Below, piece by piece: positions 43,093-52,833 of a stretch of DNA of 54,437 bases (position 1 is its first letter; the number at the start of each line of letters is the position of its first letter). This DNA is from Kiritimatiellia bacterium (lineage in GTDB: Bacteria > Verrucomicrobiota > Kiritimatiellia > CAIQIC01 > JAGNIJ01). A program made the position numbers and the translations under genes. The DNA is taken from contig JAGNIJ010000030.1 in the NCBI GenBank assembly GCA_018001225.1, positions 1-54,437 of the forward strand, written 5' to 3'. Under the pieces are notes generated by a model, which made no database searches, was not told the origin of the DNA, and saw only the letters and a list, made by a program, of their open reading frames with translations.

Positions 43093-43205
43093 CGCGCGCT
43101 CCCTGATCCGGAAAGGGCCCCTTGAATTCGGCGATCCGTTTCATCCGCTCCAGACCCTATCAGAAGGCTCCCCGGAAGCCCATGTTTGTACTATAATCAG
43201 GCGAC

Positions 43206-44459
43206 ATGGGACAGGATTTGCATTCAGGGCGGCGGCCGGACATCGCGGCGCGGCAAGCCGCGCGCGCGACGGCGCTGGTGGCGCAGGTGGCCGAAGCCGT
43301 GGCGCGGGGCCAACCGGCTGACGCCACGCTCCAGTTTTTTTTTCGCGCCCACCGGGAGTGCGGCTCGCGCGATCGCAAGTTCATGGGCGATCTCGTGTTT
43401 TCATTTTTCCGCTGGAAGGGCTGGCTGCCGGAATCCCCCCTGGAGACGGCCTGCGCACTGGCGTGGGCCCTCGACGCGGGCAGCCCCCACCCCTCGGCCA
43501 CAGCCCTGTCCGGCGGCGAACCGCCGCCGCCCTCGGGCCGGCTGACACTGGAGGAGAAGGCCATCCTGGTCGCCCGCCGGTTGAATCTCGATGCGCCGCC
43601 CCGACCGGCGGACCTCCTGCCCTCCTGGGTGCCGGCCAGCCTGGCGGGCCACGCCGACCGCTTCATCGAAGCCATCCAGCGGCGCCCGCCCGCCTGGGTG
43701 CGCGTCCGGCAGGGCCACGTCCCGGCCGTGCGCGCGGCCCTCGAACGGGAGAAGATCCCCGCTTCGCCGCAGGCCGTGGTGACGTGCGCCCTCGCCCTGC
43801 CGGGTTCCTCGCCCCTGCAGCGACTGGCCCCGGACCTCCGGACGCGCTTCGAAGTGCAGGATCTCGCCTCGCAGGCCGTCGGGCTGCTGGCCGCGCCGCA
43901 GGCCGGGGAGAACTGGTGGGACGCCTGCGCCGGCTCGGGCGGCAAGGCGCTCCACCTGGCCGACCTCATGGGGAACCGCGGCCGGATCGTGGCCTCGGAC
44001 ATCCGGGCCGACGCGCTGGCGCGGTTGCGTCAGCGCGCCCGCCGGGCCGGTTGCGCCATCATCCGCATGTCGCCCGCGGCAGAAACCGGCGGCCCTCCCT
44101 TTGACGGGGTGCTGGTCGACGCCCCCTGCTCCGGGCTCGGCACATGGTCCCGGAATCCCGACGCGCGCTGGCGCACGGCGGCCGGCGATCCCGAACGGCG
44201 CGCGGCGGTGCAAGCGGACATCCTGGGGCGCGCCGCGCAGCGGGTAAGGCCCGGAGGCCGCCTCGTGTATTCCGTCTGCACCCTGACCCGCCGCGAAACG
44301 CTGGATAGCACGGATGAATTCCTGCGGGCGCATCCCGAATTCCGGCTTGAGCCGGGCGCCCATCCGCTCTCCGGCGCGGACACGGATGGCCGGTTCTGGA
44401 TCTGGCCATGGGACGGCCCCTGCGACGGGATGTACGCGGCCCGCTTCCGGCGCGGCTGA
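43206..44459 (+). CDS. RsmB-like rRNA/tRNA cytosine-C5 methyltransferase
   Basis: The 417-residue enzyme has an N-terminal NusB-like helical region (about 10-90), then FEVQDLASQAVGLL near 217, SAM site WDACAGSGGKALHLADL near 237-253, VASDIRADAL near 262, LVDAPCSGLGTWSRNP near 303-318 (with the PCS catalytic/release cysteine) and LVYSVCTL near 354-361 (second Cys). It methylates cytosine-5 in 16S rRNA or tRNA. Length and layout resemble RsmB; target base is inferred. Confidence 0.85.
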   Translation: MGQDLHSGRRPDIAARQAARATALVAQVAEAVARGQPADATLQFFFRAHRECGSRDRKFMGDLVFSFFRWKGWLPESPLETACALAWALDAGSPHPSATALSGGEPPPPSGRLTLEEKAILVARRLNLDAPPRPADLLPSWVPASLAGHADRFIEAIQRRPPAWVRVRQGHVPAVRAALEREKIPASPQAVVTCALALPGSSPLQRLAPDLRTRFEVQDLASQAVGLLAAPQAGENWWDACAGSGGKALHLADLMGNRGRIVASDIRADALARLRQRARRAGCAIIRMSPAAETGGPPFDGVLVDAPCSGLGTWSRNPDARWRTAAGDPERRAAVQADILGRAAQRVRPGGRLVYSVCTLTRRETLDSTDEFLRAHPEFRLEPGAHPLSGADTDGRFWIWPWDGPCDGMYAARFRRG

Positions 44460-44537
44460 AGCCTTCACGCTTGCGGCGGGAGGCGTTTGTGTTAACGTTT
44501 TCCCTCATGAGATTTCGCGGCGGGGAGACACGGTAAC

Positions 44538-46256
44538 ATGCTGGGATGGCTCTTTTTGGCCTGCTGCGCCGCCCTGGCGGCCGCCTATTTCATCTACGGG
44601 CGTTTCCTGGAGCGGAACCTGGACATCCGCGCCGACCGCGTCACGCCCTCCGTGACGCTACAGGACGGCATGGACTACGTGCCGACCCGGACGTCCGTGC
44701 TGTTCGGGCACCATTTCAGTTCCATCGCCGGGGCGGGCCCGATCGTCGGGCCCATCATCGCCGGCCTGGCCTTCGGCTGGTTCCCGGCCCTGCTGTGGAT
44801 CCTGGCCGGCTCGATCTTCATCGGCGGCGTGCACGACTTCACGGCCCTCGTCGCCAGCCTGCGGCATCGCGCGCGTTCCATCGGCGAGCTGTGCCGGGAC
44901 CTTTTGAACCCCTCCGCGTACTACGTGTTCCTGGTCTTCATCTGGCTCACGCTGATGTACGTCGAGATCGTGTTCATGGATCTCACGGCCTCGACCTTTG
45001 CGCCGGCGACCCAGCCGGAGACCGCGGACCTCCAGTTGCACCAGGGCGGCGTCGTGGCCACCGCGTCCGCGCTGTACCTGCTCCTGGCCGTGCTCTTCGG
45101 GTTGACCGTGTACCGCTTCAAGGTCTCGATCGGCCGCGCCACGCTGGTGTTCGTCCCCCTCGTGTTCCTGGCCCTGTGGGTCAGCCACCTCCTGCCGCTG
45201 CGCGCCGACCGCCTCCCGGAGGTGTGGCTGCTCGGCAGCGCGAAGAACACCTGGCTGGCGGTCCTGCTCGTTTACTGCTTCTTCGCCTCGATCCTGCCGG
45301 TGTGGGTTCTGCTCCAGCCGCGCGACTATTTGTCCTCCTTCCTCCTGTACGCCTGCGTGGGCGGCGGGGTCGCGGGCCTGCTGGTCTCCTCGGCGCGCGG
45401 GACGGTCGCCATCCAGTACAACCCCTTCACCGGGTGGTCGAACCCGGAGCTCAAGGGCCTGTTCCCGGCCCTTTTCATCACCATCGCCTGCGGGGCGGTC
45501 AGCGGCTTCCACTCCATCGTCGCGTCGGGCACCACGTCCAAGCAGTTGTCGAACGAGAAGTCCGCGCGCACGGTGGCCTACGGCGGCATGCTGGTCGAAG
45601 CGGTCCTGGCCCTCGTCGCGCTCGCGGCCGTCATGATCATGGCGGACAAACCCGCGGGGCGGAACCCGGTGGCCATCTTCGCGGGCGGGCTGGGCGAGTT
45701 CCTCTCCGCGCTGCACGTCCCGCGCCAGGCCGCGGTGACGTTCGGCCTGCTGGCGGTCAGTTCCTTCCTGCTGACGACGCTCGACACGTGCACGCGGCTG
45801 GCGCGGTTCATCTTCGAGGAGCTCTTCGGCTTGAGCGGGCGAACGGCCCGCTACGCGGGCACGCTGGCCAGCCTCGCCCTGCCGGCGCTGGTGGTCTTCC
45901 GCCAGGTCGCCGGCCCCGGCGGGAAGCTCATGCCCGCCTGGCAGGCGATATGGCCGGCCTTCGGCGCGACCAACCAGCTCCTGGCCGCGCTGGCCCTGCT
46001 GGTGGTCTACGCGTGGCTGCGGCGGAACGGGAAGCGGACGGTCTACGTCCTGCTCCCGATGCTCTTCATGTGCGCGTCGACGCTCACGGCCCTCACGCAG
46101 TTGGCGGTGCTGAACCTGTTCCGGAAGGGCAGCCTGCTGGTCGGAAGCCTCTGCCTGTTCCTCGCCCTGCTCGCCGCCGCGCTGATCCTGAACACCGGCT
46201 GGAACCTGCTCCGCCCCCGCCCCGCGCCTGTCGGATTCGCGCCGGACACGAAGTAA
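44538..46256 (+). CDS. cstA: CstA-type carbon starvation/peptide or pyruvate transporter
   Basis: The 572-residue membrane protein has the CstA signature VTPSVTLQDGMDYVPTR (about 34-50) and HHFSSIAGAGPIVGP (about 58-72), then about 15 transmembrane segments and a motif GTTSKQLSNE near 337. It imports small nutrients (peptides, pyruvate) when carbon is scarce. It follows the RsmB-like gene after 78 bases. No two-component regulator lies nearby. Length is close to the short CstA/YjiY forms. Confidence 0.9.
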   Translation: MLGWLFLACCAALAAAYFIYGRFLERNLDIRADRVTPSVTLQDGMDYVPTRTSVLFGHHFSSIAGAGPIVGPIIAGLAFGWFPALLWILAGSIFIGGVHDFTALVASLRHRARSIGELCRDLLNPSAYYVFLVFIWLTLMYVEIVFMDLTASTFAPATQPETADLQLHQGGVVATASALYLLLAVLFGLTVYRFKVSIGRATLVFVPLVFLALWVSHLLPLRADRLPEVWLLGSAKNTWLAVLLVYCFFASILPVWVLLQPRDYLSSFLLYACVGGGVAGLLVSSARGTVAIQYNPFTGWSNPELKGLFPALFITIACGAVSGFHSIVASGTTSKQLSNEKSARTVAYGGMLVEAVLALVALAAVMIMADKPAGRNPVAIFAGGLGEFLSALHVPRQAAVTFGLLAVSSFLLTTLDTCTRLARFIFEELFGLSGRTARYAGTLASLALPALVVFRQVAGPGGKLMPAWQAIWPAFGATNQLLAALALLVVYAWLRRNGKRTVYVLLPMLFMCASTLTALTQLAVLNLFRKGSLLVGSLCLFLALLAAALILNTGWNLLRPRPAPVGFAPDTK

Positions 46257-46342
46257 TACCAGGGACAGGTGCGAGGCGGTACGAACGGCGTCGCAGAGCG
46301 CCTGCGAGCCCTAAATCTACCCGCCTTCACCCGGATTTGGTA

Positions 46343-47770
46343 TCAGAACTGGAAGTAGATGTACGGCGCGCTGTTGTTCACGGCGGTCAGGACGATCACG
46401 ATGACCAGCAGCGCCAGCCCGGCCACGCGCAACGGCCACGGCCAGCGGCGCACGCGGGCGTTGAGATCCAGGTATTCCTGGCTGAACTCGACGAACATGT
46501 TGCCCAGGAAAATCGCCCAGAAACCCCAGAGGATCCAGGGCGTCGGCGGGACCGGCCCCTCGCGGAAGCCGAACAGGATCTTCAGCATGCGGCCGATCAT
46601 CGGGACGCTAGGCGCCCGGAAGAACAGCGTGCTGAACATGGTACAGGCGTAGGTGAAGATCGTCGCCGCCAACAGGCCGGGCGTCAGCCGGCGCGACGGG
46701 CTCTTCCAGCCGATCCTCTTGCGGAACCCGCGCCAGAGGTAGTAGAGCGCCATGAGCACGGCATGGAAGCCGCCCCAGAACACGAAGTGCCAGCTCGCGC
46801 CGTGCCACAGGCCGCAGAGCAGCAGGACGATCATGCCGTTGAGCAACGCGCGCCCCCCGCCCTTCCGGAAGCCGCCGAGCGGGTAAAAGAGATAGTCCCG
46901 CAACCAACTGGTCAGGCTGATGTGCCACCGGTTCCAGAAATCCGCAATCGAGGAGGCGAACAGCGGCCGCCGGAAATTCTCGACGATGCGGATGCCGAAG
47001 AGGCGCGCGGAGCCGATGGCGATGTCCGAGTAGCCCGCGAAGTCGAAGAAGATCTGGACCGAGAACGCCATCAGGGAGCTCCAGACCGTGAAGGTGGAGT
47101 AGCCCCCGGGATTGGCGTAGACCGCGTCCACGAGGATGGCGAACCGGTCGGCGATGACCAGCTTCCGGAAGAAGCCGAAGATGATGCGCGTCAGACCGGC
47201 GCCGATGTCGTCCCACGTCGGCCGCTGGTACGTGGACAGCTGGTGGATCAGGTTGCTGGCGCGCTCGATCGGGCCGGCGACGAGCTGCGGGAAGAACGAG
47301 ACGAAGAGGGCGAAATTCACGAAATCCCGCTCGGCGGGGATCTGCCGGCGGTAGAGCTGGATCGTGTAGCTCATCGTCTGGAAGGTGTAGAACGAGATGC
47401 CCACCGGCAGGATGATGTGCATCGGCACCCAAGCGATTTCCAGCCCGAGGAGGCGGCCCAGGCCGACGGCATTGTGCATGAAGAAATCGCCGTACTTGAA
47501 GAAACCCAGCATGCCCAGGTTGCCGGCGACGCTGGCCGCGAGGATCAGCCGTCGGGCGCGGGGGCTTTCCGCGCGCGCCAGGCCCAATCCGCAGAAGTAA
47601 TCGAGGAACGTGGAGATCGCCAGCAGCGTTCCGTAGATCGGGGTCTCCCAGCAGTAGAAAAGGTAGCTCATCACGAGCAGGAACCACTGGCGGCCGCGCA
47701 GCGGCAGGCGCAGGTAGGCGCAGAAGACCACGATCAGGAACACCGCGTATGTGAAACTGTTGAAGAGCAT
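46343..47770 (-). CDS. MBOAT-family O-acyltransferase
   Basis: The 475-residue membrane enzyme moves acetyl or other acyl groups onto extracellular polysaccharide. MLFNSFTYAVFLIVVF is the conserved start; TSWLRDYLFYPLGGFRKG near 282-299 and GLWHGASWHFVFWGG near 317-331 (catalytic His) define the AlgI/PatA group. It is next to an SGNH-type gene on the same strand (4-base gap), the usual partner that passes the acyl group. The neighbouring deacetylase and glycosyltransferase suggest a polysaccharide-modification neighbourhood. Confidence 0.92.
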   Translation of the reverse strand: MLFNSFTYAVFLIVVFCAYLRLPLRGRQWFLLVMSYLFYCWETPIYGTLLAISTFLDYFCGLGLARAESPRARRLILAASVAGNLGMLGFFKYGDFFMHNAVGLGRLLGLEIAWVPMHIILPVGISFYTFQTMSYTIQLYRRQIPAERDFVNFALFVSFFPQLVAGPIERASNLIHQLSTYQRPTWDDIGAGLTRIIFGFFRKLVIADRFAILVDAVYANPGGYSTFTVWSSLMAFSVQIFFDFAGYSDIAIGSARLFGIRIVENFRRPLFASSIADFWNRWHISLTSWLRDYLFYPLGGFRKGGGRALLNGMIVLLLCGLWHGASWHFVFWGGFHAVLMALYYLWRGFRKRIGWKSPSRRLTPGLLAATIFTYACTMFSTLFFRAPSVPMIGRMLKILFGFREGPVPPTPWILWGFWAIFLGNMFVEFSQEYLDLNARVRRWPWPLRVAGLALLVIVIVLTAVNNSAPYIYFQF

Positions 47771-47774
47771 GGCG

Positions 47775-48830
47775 CTACGGGGTTCCGGTTACGAACGCTT
47801 GCAGGTGATCGCAGAGCTGCTCGGCAAAGCGCTGGTGGTTGGGCGGCTTGAGGTGGCTGCTGGTCAGGAACTCGTCGTTGGGCAGGGCGTCGCGCATATC
47901 CCACAGGGGCAGCGTCATGGCCGCCGCCTGCGCCCGCAGGTCCTCGATGAACGCGGCGTCCCACTTCGCGCGCGCGTCCTGCAGCAGGGCGCGGCGCGGC
48001 TGGGCCACGATCACGACGGGCACGCCGATTTTTTTCAACCCGTCCAGGAACTCCCCGAGCATCCGGCTGGATTCCCCGGCGTAGGTGAACTGGATATCCC
48101 CGGCGGGGGGCGGGGGCAGTTCCATCGCGGGCCGCCAGGCCGTGCCTTTCAACTGCCAGGGACGGTAGTTTACGGCGGGAGCGTAGAACATCGTGTGGAT
48201 GCCGGGCAGGCGGACATCCAGCCAGGACCACAGGTATTCCTTGAGCCGGTACAGGGCCACCCGGTCGTACACCGCGAAGGCTAGCGTGTCCTCGATCCGC
48301 GCGTGGCGCTTCAGGAACGATAGCGGCAAGCCCCCCAGGATGGCCGGGCGGCCGGCCAGGCGCGGCAGGTCGGTCCGGCAATGCAGGAACCCGCGGTGCG
48401 CGTGCTCGAGGCTGTAGTCCGCGAACCCGGTCACGGCCAGGATCAGCGACGGGGGATTCAACTGAAGGTATCGGGCCAGGAGCACGTATTCGATCGACGT
48501 CATGCCATCGGACGACCAGTTGAGCACCTTCCAGTCGGAGCGCCCGTTCACGCGGCGCTCGTTGAGCAGCGCCTCCAGCCGGGCGGGATAGGTCTGGCGG
48601 CCGAGGTACTCGCCCGCGTAGGCCTGCGAGTTGGAGATCAGCACCACGGTCGCGCCCTTCGGGCCGCGGCCGACGTCCCGGATGTACTCCGGCCAGCCGC
48701 GGAACCGGTAGGGATTGCGGTTATCCTCCAGGCCGCCCGGCACGGCGGGCAGCAGGCGCCGAGCCAGGACCTCGCCAAGCCCCAGCACCAGCACGGCAAC
48801 CAGAATGACCCATGGCCAGCGTCTTTTCAT
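47775..48830 (-). CDS. SGNH-hydrolase-like partner of MBOAT
   Basis: The 351-residue protein has an N-terminal membrane anchor (PWVILVAVLVLGLGEVL, 6-22), VVLISNSQAYAGEYLG near 62-77 (GDSL-like block, Ser near 66) and TSSHLKPPNHQRFAEQL near 323-339 (C-terminal His in the SxxH position). This matches AlgX/AlgJ/DltD-like periplasmic acyl-handling proteins. It is translated just before the MBOAT gene. Confidence 0.8.
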   Translation of the reverse strand: MKRRWPWVILVAVLVLGLGEVLARRLLPAVPGGLEDNRNPYRFRGWPEYIRDVGRGPKGATVVLISNSQAYAGEYLGRQTYPARLEALLNERRVNGRSDWKVLNWSSDGMTSIEYVLLARYLQLNPPSLILAVTGFADYSLEHAHRGFLHCRTDLPRLAGRPAILGGLPLSFLKRHARIEDTLAFAVYDRVALYRLKEYLWSWLDVRLPGIHTMFYAPAVNYRPWQLKGTAWRPAMELPPPPAGDIQFTYAGESSRMLGEFLDGLKKIGVPVVIVAQPRRALLQDARAKWDAAFIEDLRAQAAAMTLPLWDMRDALPNDEFLTSSHLKPPNHQRFAEQLCDHLQAFVTGTP

Positions 48831-48941
48831 GACAGGAATGGAAAGCCGGTACGCTAGGGGAAGCCGTCCCGGTTGGCAAGTCCCGATGCTTTACAGGGCG
48901 GTGCGGCCCACGTATAACAGGCGCGCGGCAAGGCGGATCGA

Positions 48942-50498
48942 ATGAAGGACCTCACCTCCAGCAAGGCGGCGGCGCTCGCGGCGGGCGGCTTCCTGGCGCT
49001 CCTGTTCACGCTGGTTTTCCTGCTGAACGCCTGGGTCTGCGACGACGCCTACATCACCTTCCGGAGCATCGACAACCTCCTGCACGGGCATGGCTTGCGG
49101 TGGAATGTCGCGGAACGGGTTCAGTCTTTCACGCATCCGCTGTGGATGATGCTCATGACCGCGGCCGCCGGGCTGACCCGCGAGTTCTTCTTCACGACGA
49201 TCGGTGTGTCCCTGCTCCTGGGCCTGGCGACGCTGCGGGTTCTGCGGGCCGGGGCCGTCCTCGTGTTCCTGCTGGTCAGTTCCAAGGCGTTCATGGATTA
49301 CTCCAGTTCCGGCCTGGAGAACCCGCTGTCGTATTTGCTGCTGGCCCTGTTCTTCCGGGAGTTCTTCCGGGAATCCCCGGCGGACGATGGGGACGACCGC
49401 TGGCGAATCGGGCGCCTGGTGCTGCTGGCCACGCTGGCCTACCTGAACCGGCACGACACGATCCTGCTCTTCCTCCCGGCCCTGGGTCTCGTCCTCGCTC
49501 AAGGCCTGCGTCGCCACGGCGCCCGCGCCCTCGCGCCCGTGCTGCTGGGCGGCCTGCCCGCCGCGGCCTGGCACGTATTTTCCGTCGTGTACTACGGCTT
49601 CTTTTTCCCGAACACCTACTACGCCAAGCTCGCGGGCGCGGGCGTCGCCGGCTCCGTCCTGCGCCGGCAGGGCTGGGCCTACCTCGTCAACAGCCTGAAC
49701 TTCGACTTCCTCACGCTCTTCGTGACCGCCCTCGGCCTCGGCACGCTGCTCCTGCCGCGCGCCCGGAAGGCGCCGGGGCTGTGCGCCGGGCTGGGCGTGC
49801 TGCTGTATTTCGTCTACGTCATCCGGATCGGCGGGGATTTCATGAGCGGACGTTTCCTCGCCCTGCCCTTCCTGCTGGGCGCCTGGCTCGTCGCGCGGGA
49901 AATCACGGCGCGCCGGCTGGGCTGGATCGCGTTCACGCTGCTGGCGCTGTATAACGTCATCGCCCCGCGCGCGCCGATCAAGACCAGCCGCGCGTACGCC
50001 CGCTGGGACCCCGACGAGCACAACGGGATCTCCGACGAGCGCGCCTATTATCAGGATGGCTCCTCGCTGCTGTTCTACTCCCCCGCCTGCCCGCCGCCGG
50101 ACAATGCCTACACGCGGCTGGCGCTCCAGGCGCGCGGGGCGCCGGACACGACGTTCGTCTCCGAGACCATCGGCTTCGCGGGGTTCATCGTCGGCCCGGA
50201 GAAATACGTGATCGACAAGCTGGGCCTCACCGATCCCCTGCTCGCGCGCCTGCCGATCTCGAGGCGGAGCCTGGCGAACTTCCAGATCGGCCACTTCGCG
50301 CGGCGGCTCCCGCTCGGGTATTTCGAGTCCTGCGCGGACGGGGTCAACCGGATCCAGGACCCGGGCGTGCGGGCGTACTACGACGGGCTGCTGCTCATCA
50401 CCCGGGCCCCGCTGTTCGCGCCGGGCCGGTGGAAGGCCATCCTGGAGTACAACCTCGGTTCCAAACGCCGGTACAAGCAGGATTACCTGGCCGACTAA
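48942..50498 (+). CDS. GT-C-type membrane glycosyltransferase
   Basis: The 518-residue protein has 9-11 transmembrane segments and, in its first loop, AWVCDDAYITFRSIDNLL near residues 29-46 (conserved DD of GT-C enzymes), then LRWNVAERVQSFTHPLW near 51-67, as in AftB-like and related transferases that use lipid-linked sugars. The C-terminal 130 residues form a soluble domain. It is divergent from the MBOAT/SGNH pair and could build the same polysaccharide or glycosylate a surface lipid. Confidence 0.78.
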   Translation: MKDLTSSKAAALAAGGFLALLFTLVFLLNAWVCDDAYITFRSIDNLLHGHGLRWNVAERVQSFTHPLWMMLMTAAAGLTREFFFTTIGVSLLLGLATLRVLRAGAVLVFLLVSSKAFMDYSSSGLENPLSYLLLALFFREFFRESPADDGDDRWRIGRLVLLATLAYLNRHDTILLFLPALGLVLAQGLRRHGARALAPVLLGGLPAAAWHVFSVVYYGFFFPNTYYAKLAGAGVAGSVLRRQGWAYLVNSLNFDFLTLFVTALGLGTLLLPRARKAPGLCAGLGVLLYFVYVIRIGGDFMSGRFLALPFLLGAWLVAREITARRLGWIAFTLLALYNVIAPRAPIKTSRAYARWDPDEHNGISDERAYYQDGSSLLFYSPACPPPDNAYTRLALQARGAPDTTFVSETIGFAGFIVGPEKYVIDKLGLTDPLLARLPISRRSLANFQIGHFARRLPLGYFESCADGVNRIQDPGVRAYYDGLLLITRAPLFAPGRWKAILEYNLGSKRRYKQDYLAD

Positions 50499-50505
50499 TT
50501 TCCTG

Positions 50506-50531
50506 TTGACCGCCCAGCTTAAACGTATAAT
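50506..50531 (+). promoter_or_regulatory. Promoter of the PEP-CTERM gene
   Basis: A perfect TATAAT (50526-50531) lies 26 bases ahead of the start codon. TTGACC (50506-50511) is 14 bases upstream, shorter than normal, so a different -35 may be used. Confidence 0.5.
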
Positions 50532-50556
50532 AGTCGTCCAGGATATGGAGGTTTCC

Positions 50557-51279
50557 ATGAACTTGCGCGTGGCGATCGCCGTGCTGCTCTGCGGCCTCAC
50601 CGGGGCCGAGGCCGCCGTCACCAATTACGTCGACAATTTCAACGATACCGACGCGCGGGAGCATAACTGGATGTACTGGGGCGTCCCCACGGGCGGGGGC
50701 CCCACCCAGGATTACGCCGCGGTCTGGATGGCCAACGGCGGCGTCGGGAATTCCTCCCGCCTGACCCTCGATCTGCAGGATGCGCGCGAGGTCTACAGCA
50801 GCTACTGGCCGCAGTACCTGGTGGACGACTACCGGGACGCGGACCAGGAACTGGATTTTCGCAACCACTCGGTCAGCGCCATCTTTAATTCGCATAACGT
50901 GGTCGATGTGTTCAACGGCGGCACGCTCCACTTCTTCATCGGGGAGTGGCAGGACAGCGAGCACTATTCCTTCTACTACCACGACACGGCCTTTACCGTG
51001 AACGTGCCCCAGGGCGACTGGTCCCAGTTCACCACCATCGACATCGGCACGGGCGACGAAGACTGGACCCTGCTGGCGGGCTCCAATCCCGTAACAGCCA
51101 CCAACCTGTTCGACAACCCCCAGCAGTACGGGTTCGTGATCGTCGGGGCCGGCAGCCAGCCGACGTTCAACCTGTCCATGGACGACTTCAGCGCGATCCA
51201 GACGATCCCGGAGCCGGGCGTGCTCGCGCTGCTGGGGGCCGGGCTGACGGTGTTGTATCTATACCGCCGGCGCCGCTGA
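50557..51279 (+). CDS. Secreted PEP-CTERM sorted protein
   Basis: ATG 50557, behind GGAGG at 6 bases, gives 240 residues; the upstream frame to 50506 is ignored. A signal peptide (MNLRVAIAVLLCGLTGAEAA) leads a beta-rich 190-residue domain (VTNYVDNFNDTDAREHNW start, many aromatic and Asp residues, like a jelly-roll), and the C-terminus has IPEPGVLALLGAGLTVLYL followed by RRR, the PEP-CTERM sorting signal. It would be processed by an exosortase and exported, typically with exopolysaccharide. No exosortase gene is in the window. Confidence 0.85.
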   Translation: MNLRVAIAVLLCGLTGAEAAVTNYVDNFNDTDAREHNWMYWGVPTGGGPTQDYAAVWMANGGVGNSSRLTLDLQDAREVYSSYWPQYLVDDYRDADQELDFRNHSVSAIFNSHNVVDVFNGGTLHFFIGEWQDSEHYSFYYHDTAFTVNVPQGDWSQFTTIDIGTGDEDWTLLAGSNPVTATNLFDNPQQYGFVIVGAGSQPTFNLSMDDFSAIQTIPEPGVLALLGAGLTVLYLYRRRR

Positions 51280-51329
51280 CGCGGCTTCCTTCTTGATTTT
51301 CCCCGGGGCCGGGCCATCATGGCCCGGTC

Positions 51330-52745
51330 ATGGACACCCGCGAAAAATACTTCGCCGCCGACAAGTACCGCAACGTCGAGGGCATCCTCGGGATCGTCCG
51401 GGACGGGCTCTGCCACCGGTGCGGGGCCTGCATCGGGGTTTGCCCCGTCGGCACGTTCGGCATCGACGACCACGCCTACCCGAAGCAGGTGGACAAGTGC
51501 ATCGAGTGCAACATCTGCGTCCGGGTCTGCCCCGGGCTGGCGGTGGACTACCCCGCGCTCGGCGAGGCGATGTTCCCCGGGCGCTACCAATTCGGCAGCC
51601 TCATGGGGCCCTTCCTTTCCACGTACGTCGGCCACGCCGGCGAGCCGGAGGTCCGGAAACTGGGCGCGAGCGGCGGGGTGATCACCCAGGTCCTCGCCCA
51701 CTGGCTCGAGACCGGCCGGATCAAGGGCGCGCTGGTGACGGTCGAGGACCCCGACGAGCCCTCGCGCGGCAAGGGGATCATCGCCCGCACGCGCGAGGAC
51801 ATCCTGCGCTCCGCGCAATCCCGCTACTGCTCCGCGCCGTCGTTCTCCGCGCTCTACGACATCCGCAACGAGGAAGGCCCTTTTGCGGTCGTCGGGCTCC
51901 CTTGCCAGATCCACGCCCTGCGCAAGCGCCAGCTCATGGACCCGCGCTGGAAGCAGCGCATCCCGATGGTCATCGGCCTCCTCTGCCACTACAACCTGCC
52001 CTTCGAGTCCACGCAGGCCTCGGGGCGGATGCTCGCGCCGAAGGACCATAAACTCGCGCACACGAACTTCCGTCAGCGCGACGAGCGCGGCTGGCCGCAC
52101 AACACGCTGGAGATGACGTTCACCGACGGCTCGAAGTGGCGCTCGCCGTACGGGCCGGCCCAGATCTTCAACATCGTCGCCCGCGTCTCGCCGCTCGGCC
52201 GCTGCCTGATGTGCCTCGACGCGGCGGCGGAGTTCTCCGACTTCTCCATCGGCGACCCGTGGATCCGCGACGAGCAGGGTCGCTGGAAGTACGACGAGCC
52301 CGGCGGCTGGTCGTCCATCCTCGTCCGCACGGAAACCGCGGCGGATTGGCTGCGGGACGCGGAACGGGCCGGCAAGCTGGTGATGAAGCCCATCCCGCCC
52401 GCCGAGGTCGAGCGCGGCCAGCACGCGATGATGATCGAGAAGAAGCAGCGGACAGCCTTCCGGCTGCGGCTCCGGAAGAAGTTCGGCAAGCCGGTCCCGG
52501 CCTATCCCATGCCCCTGCCGGAAACCTCGCCGGAGCAGAAACGCAAGGAGATGGCCTTCTGGTTCACGCGCATCCTCCCGGCCTTCCCGCGCCTCGCGAA
52601 GCTGGCGCTGAAGATCGGGCTCTCGCCGATCGGCGGGTACTTCGTCCGCCGCCGCATGAAGGCCCGCCAGCGCGCCGCCGCCAGCGGGAAGTACCTGGTC
52701 AGCACGTCCGACTTCGGCGACGCGAGGGAGAAAAAACAGGACTGA
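51330..52745 (+). CDS. FrhB-type coenzyme F420-hydrogenase/dehydrogenase beta subunit-like protein
   Basis: The 471-residue protein has two ferredoxin clusters in its first 75 residues (CHRCGACIGVCPVG, 28-41; CIECNICVRVCPG, 58-70), then KLGASGGVITQVLAHWLE near 111, and FAVVGLPCQIHALRK near 188 (Cys of the flavin domain), GRCLMC near 290. This is the FrhB/FdhB_C family, which passes electrons via FAD and iron-sulfur centres; in bacteria many are linked to polysaccharide pyruvyl transferases. It is downstream of the PEP-CTERM gene on the same strand. Confidence 0.85.
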   Translation: MDTREKYFAADKYRNVEGILGIVRDGLCHRCGACIGVCPVGTFGIDDHAYPKQVDKCIECNICVRVCPGLAVDYPALGEAMFPGRYQFGSLMGPFLSTYVGHAGEPEVRKLGASGGVITQVLAHWLETGRIKGALVTVEDPDEPSRGKGIIARTREDILRSAQSRYCSAPSFSALYDIRNEEGPFAVVGLPCQIHALRKRQLMDPRWKQRIPMVIGLLCHYNLPFESTQASGRMLAPKDHKLAHTNFRQRDERGWPHNTLEMTFTDGSKWRSPYGPAQIFNIVARVSPLGRCLMCLDAAAEFSDFSIGDPWIRDEQGRWKYDEPGGWSSILVRTETAADWLRDAERAGKLVMKPIPPAEVERGQHAMMIEKKQRTAFRLRLRKKFGKPVPAYPMPLPETSPEQKRKEMAFWFTRILPAFPRLAKLALKIGLSPIGGYFVRRRMKARQRAAASGKYLVSTSDFGDAREKKQD

Positions 52746-52764
52746 CACGGCCGGGACGGCTGTG
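52746..52764 (+). repeat. REP-like palindrome 1
   Basis: CACGGCC-GGGAC-GGCTGTG, a 7-5-7 arrangement beginning just past the FrhB-type gene stop. Same design as the elements at 52808 and 53488. Confidence 0.75.
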
Positions 52765-52807
52765 CCACGCTGCAGAAGAGCAGGATCAAAGAAAGAGTAG
52801 TGCGTGA

Positions 52808-52826
52808 CACGGGCGTCCCGCCCGTG
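52808..52826 (-). repeat. REP-like palindrome 2 (inverted)
   Basis: CACGGGC-GTCCC-GCCCGTG on the plus strand; on the minus strand its loop reads GGGAC like the other two, so it is the inverted member. It lies 8 bases ahead of the RAYT start. Confidence 0.75.
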
Positions 52827-52833
52827 CACCCCC

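Noticed and set aside
44546..47851. 1101-residue frame overlapping cstA.
   Set aside because: It is out of frame over cstA and antisense to the MBOAT gene, and is rich in R, P, G and A: a shadow of high-GC coding DNA.
48891..50624. 577-residue minus-strand frame opposite the glycosyltransferase.
   Set aside because: Composition is that of antisense shadow, and the plus-strand protein has clear membrane and DD motifs.
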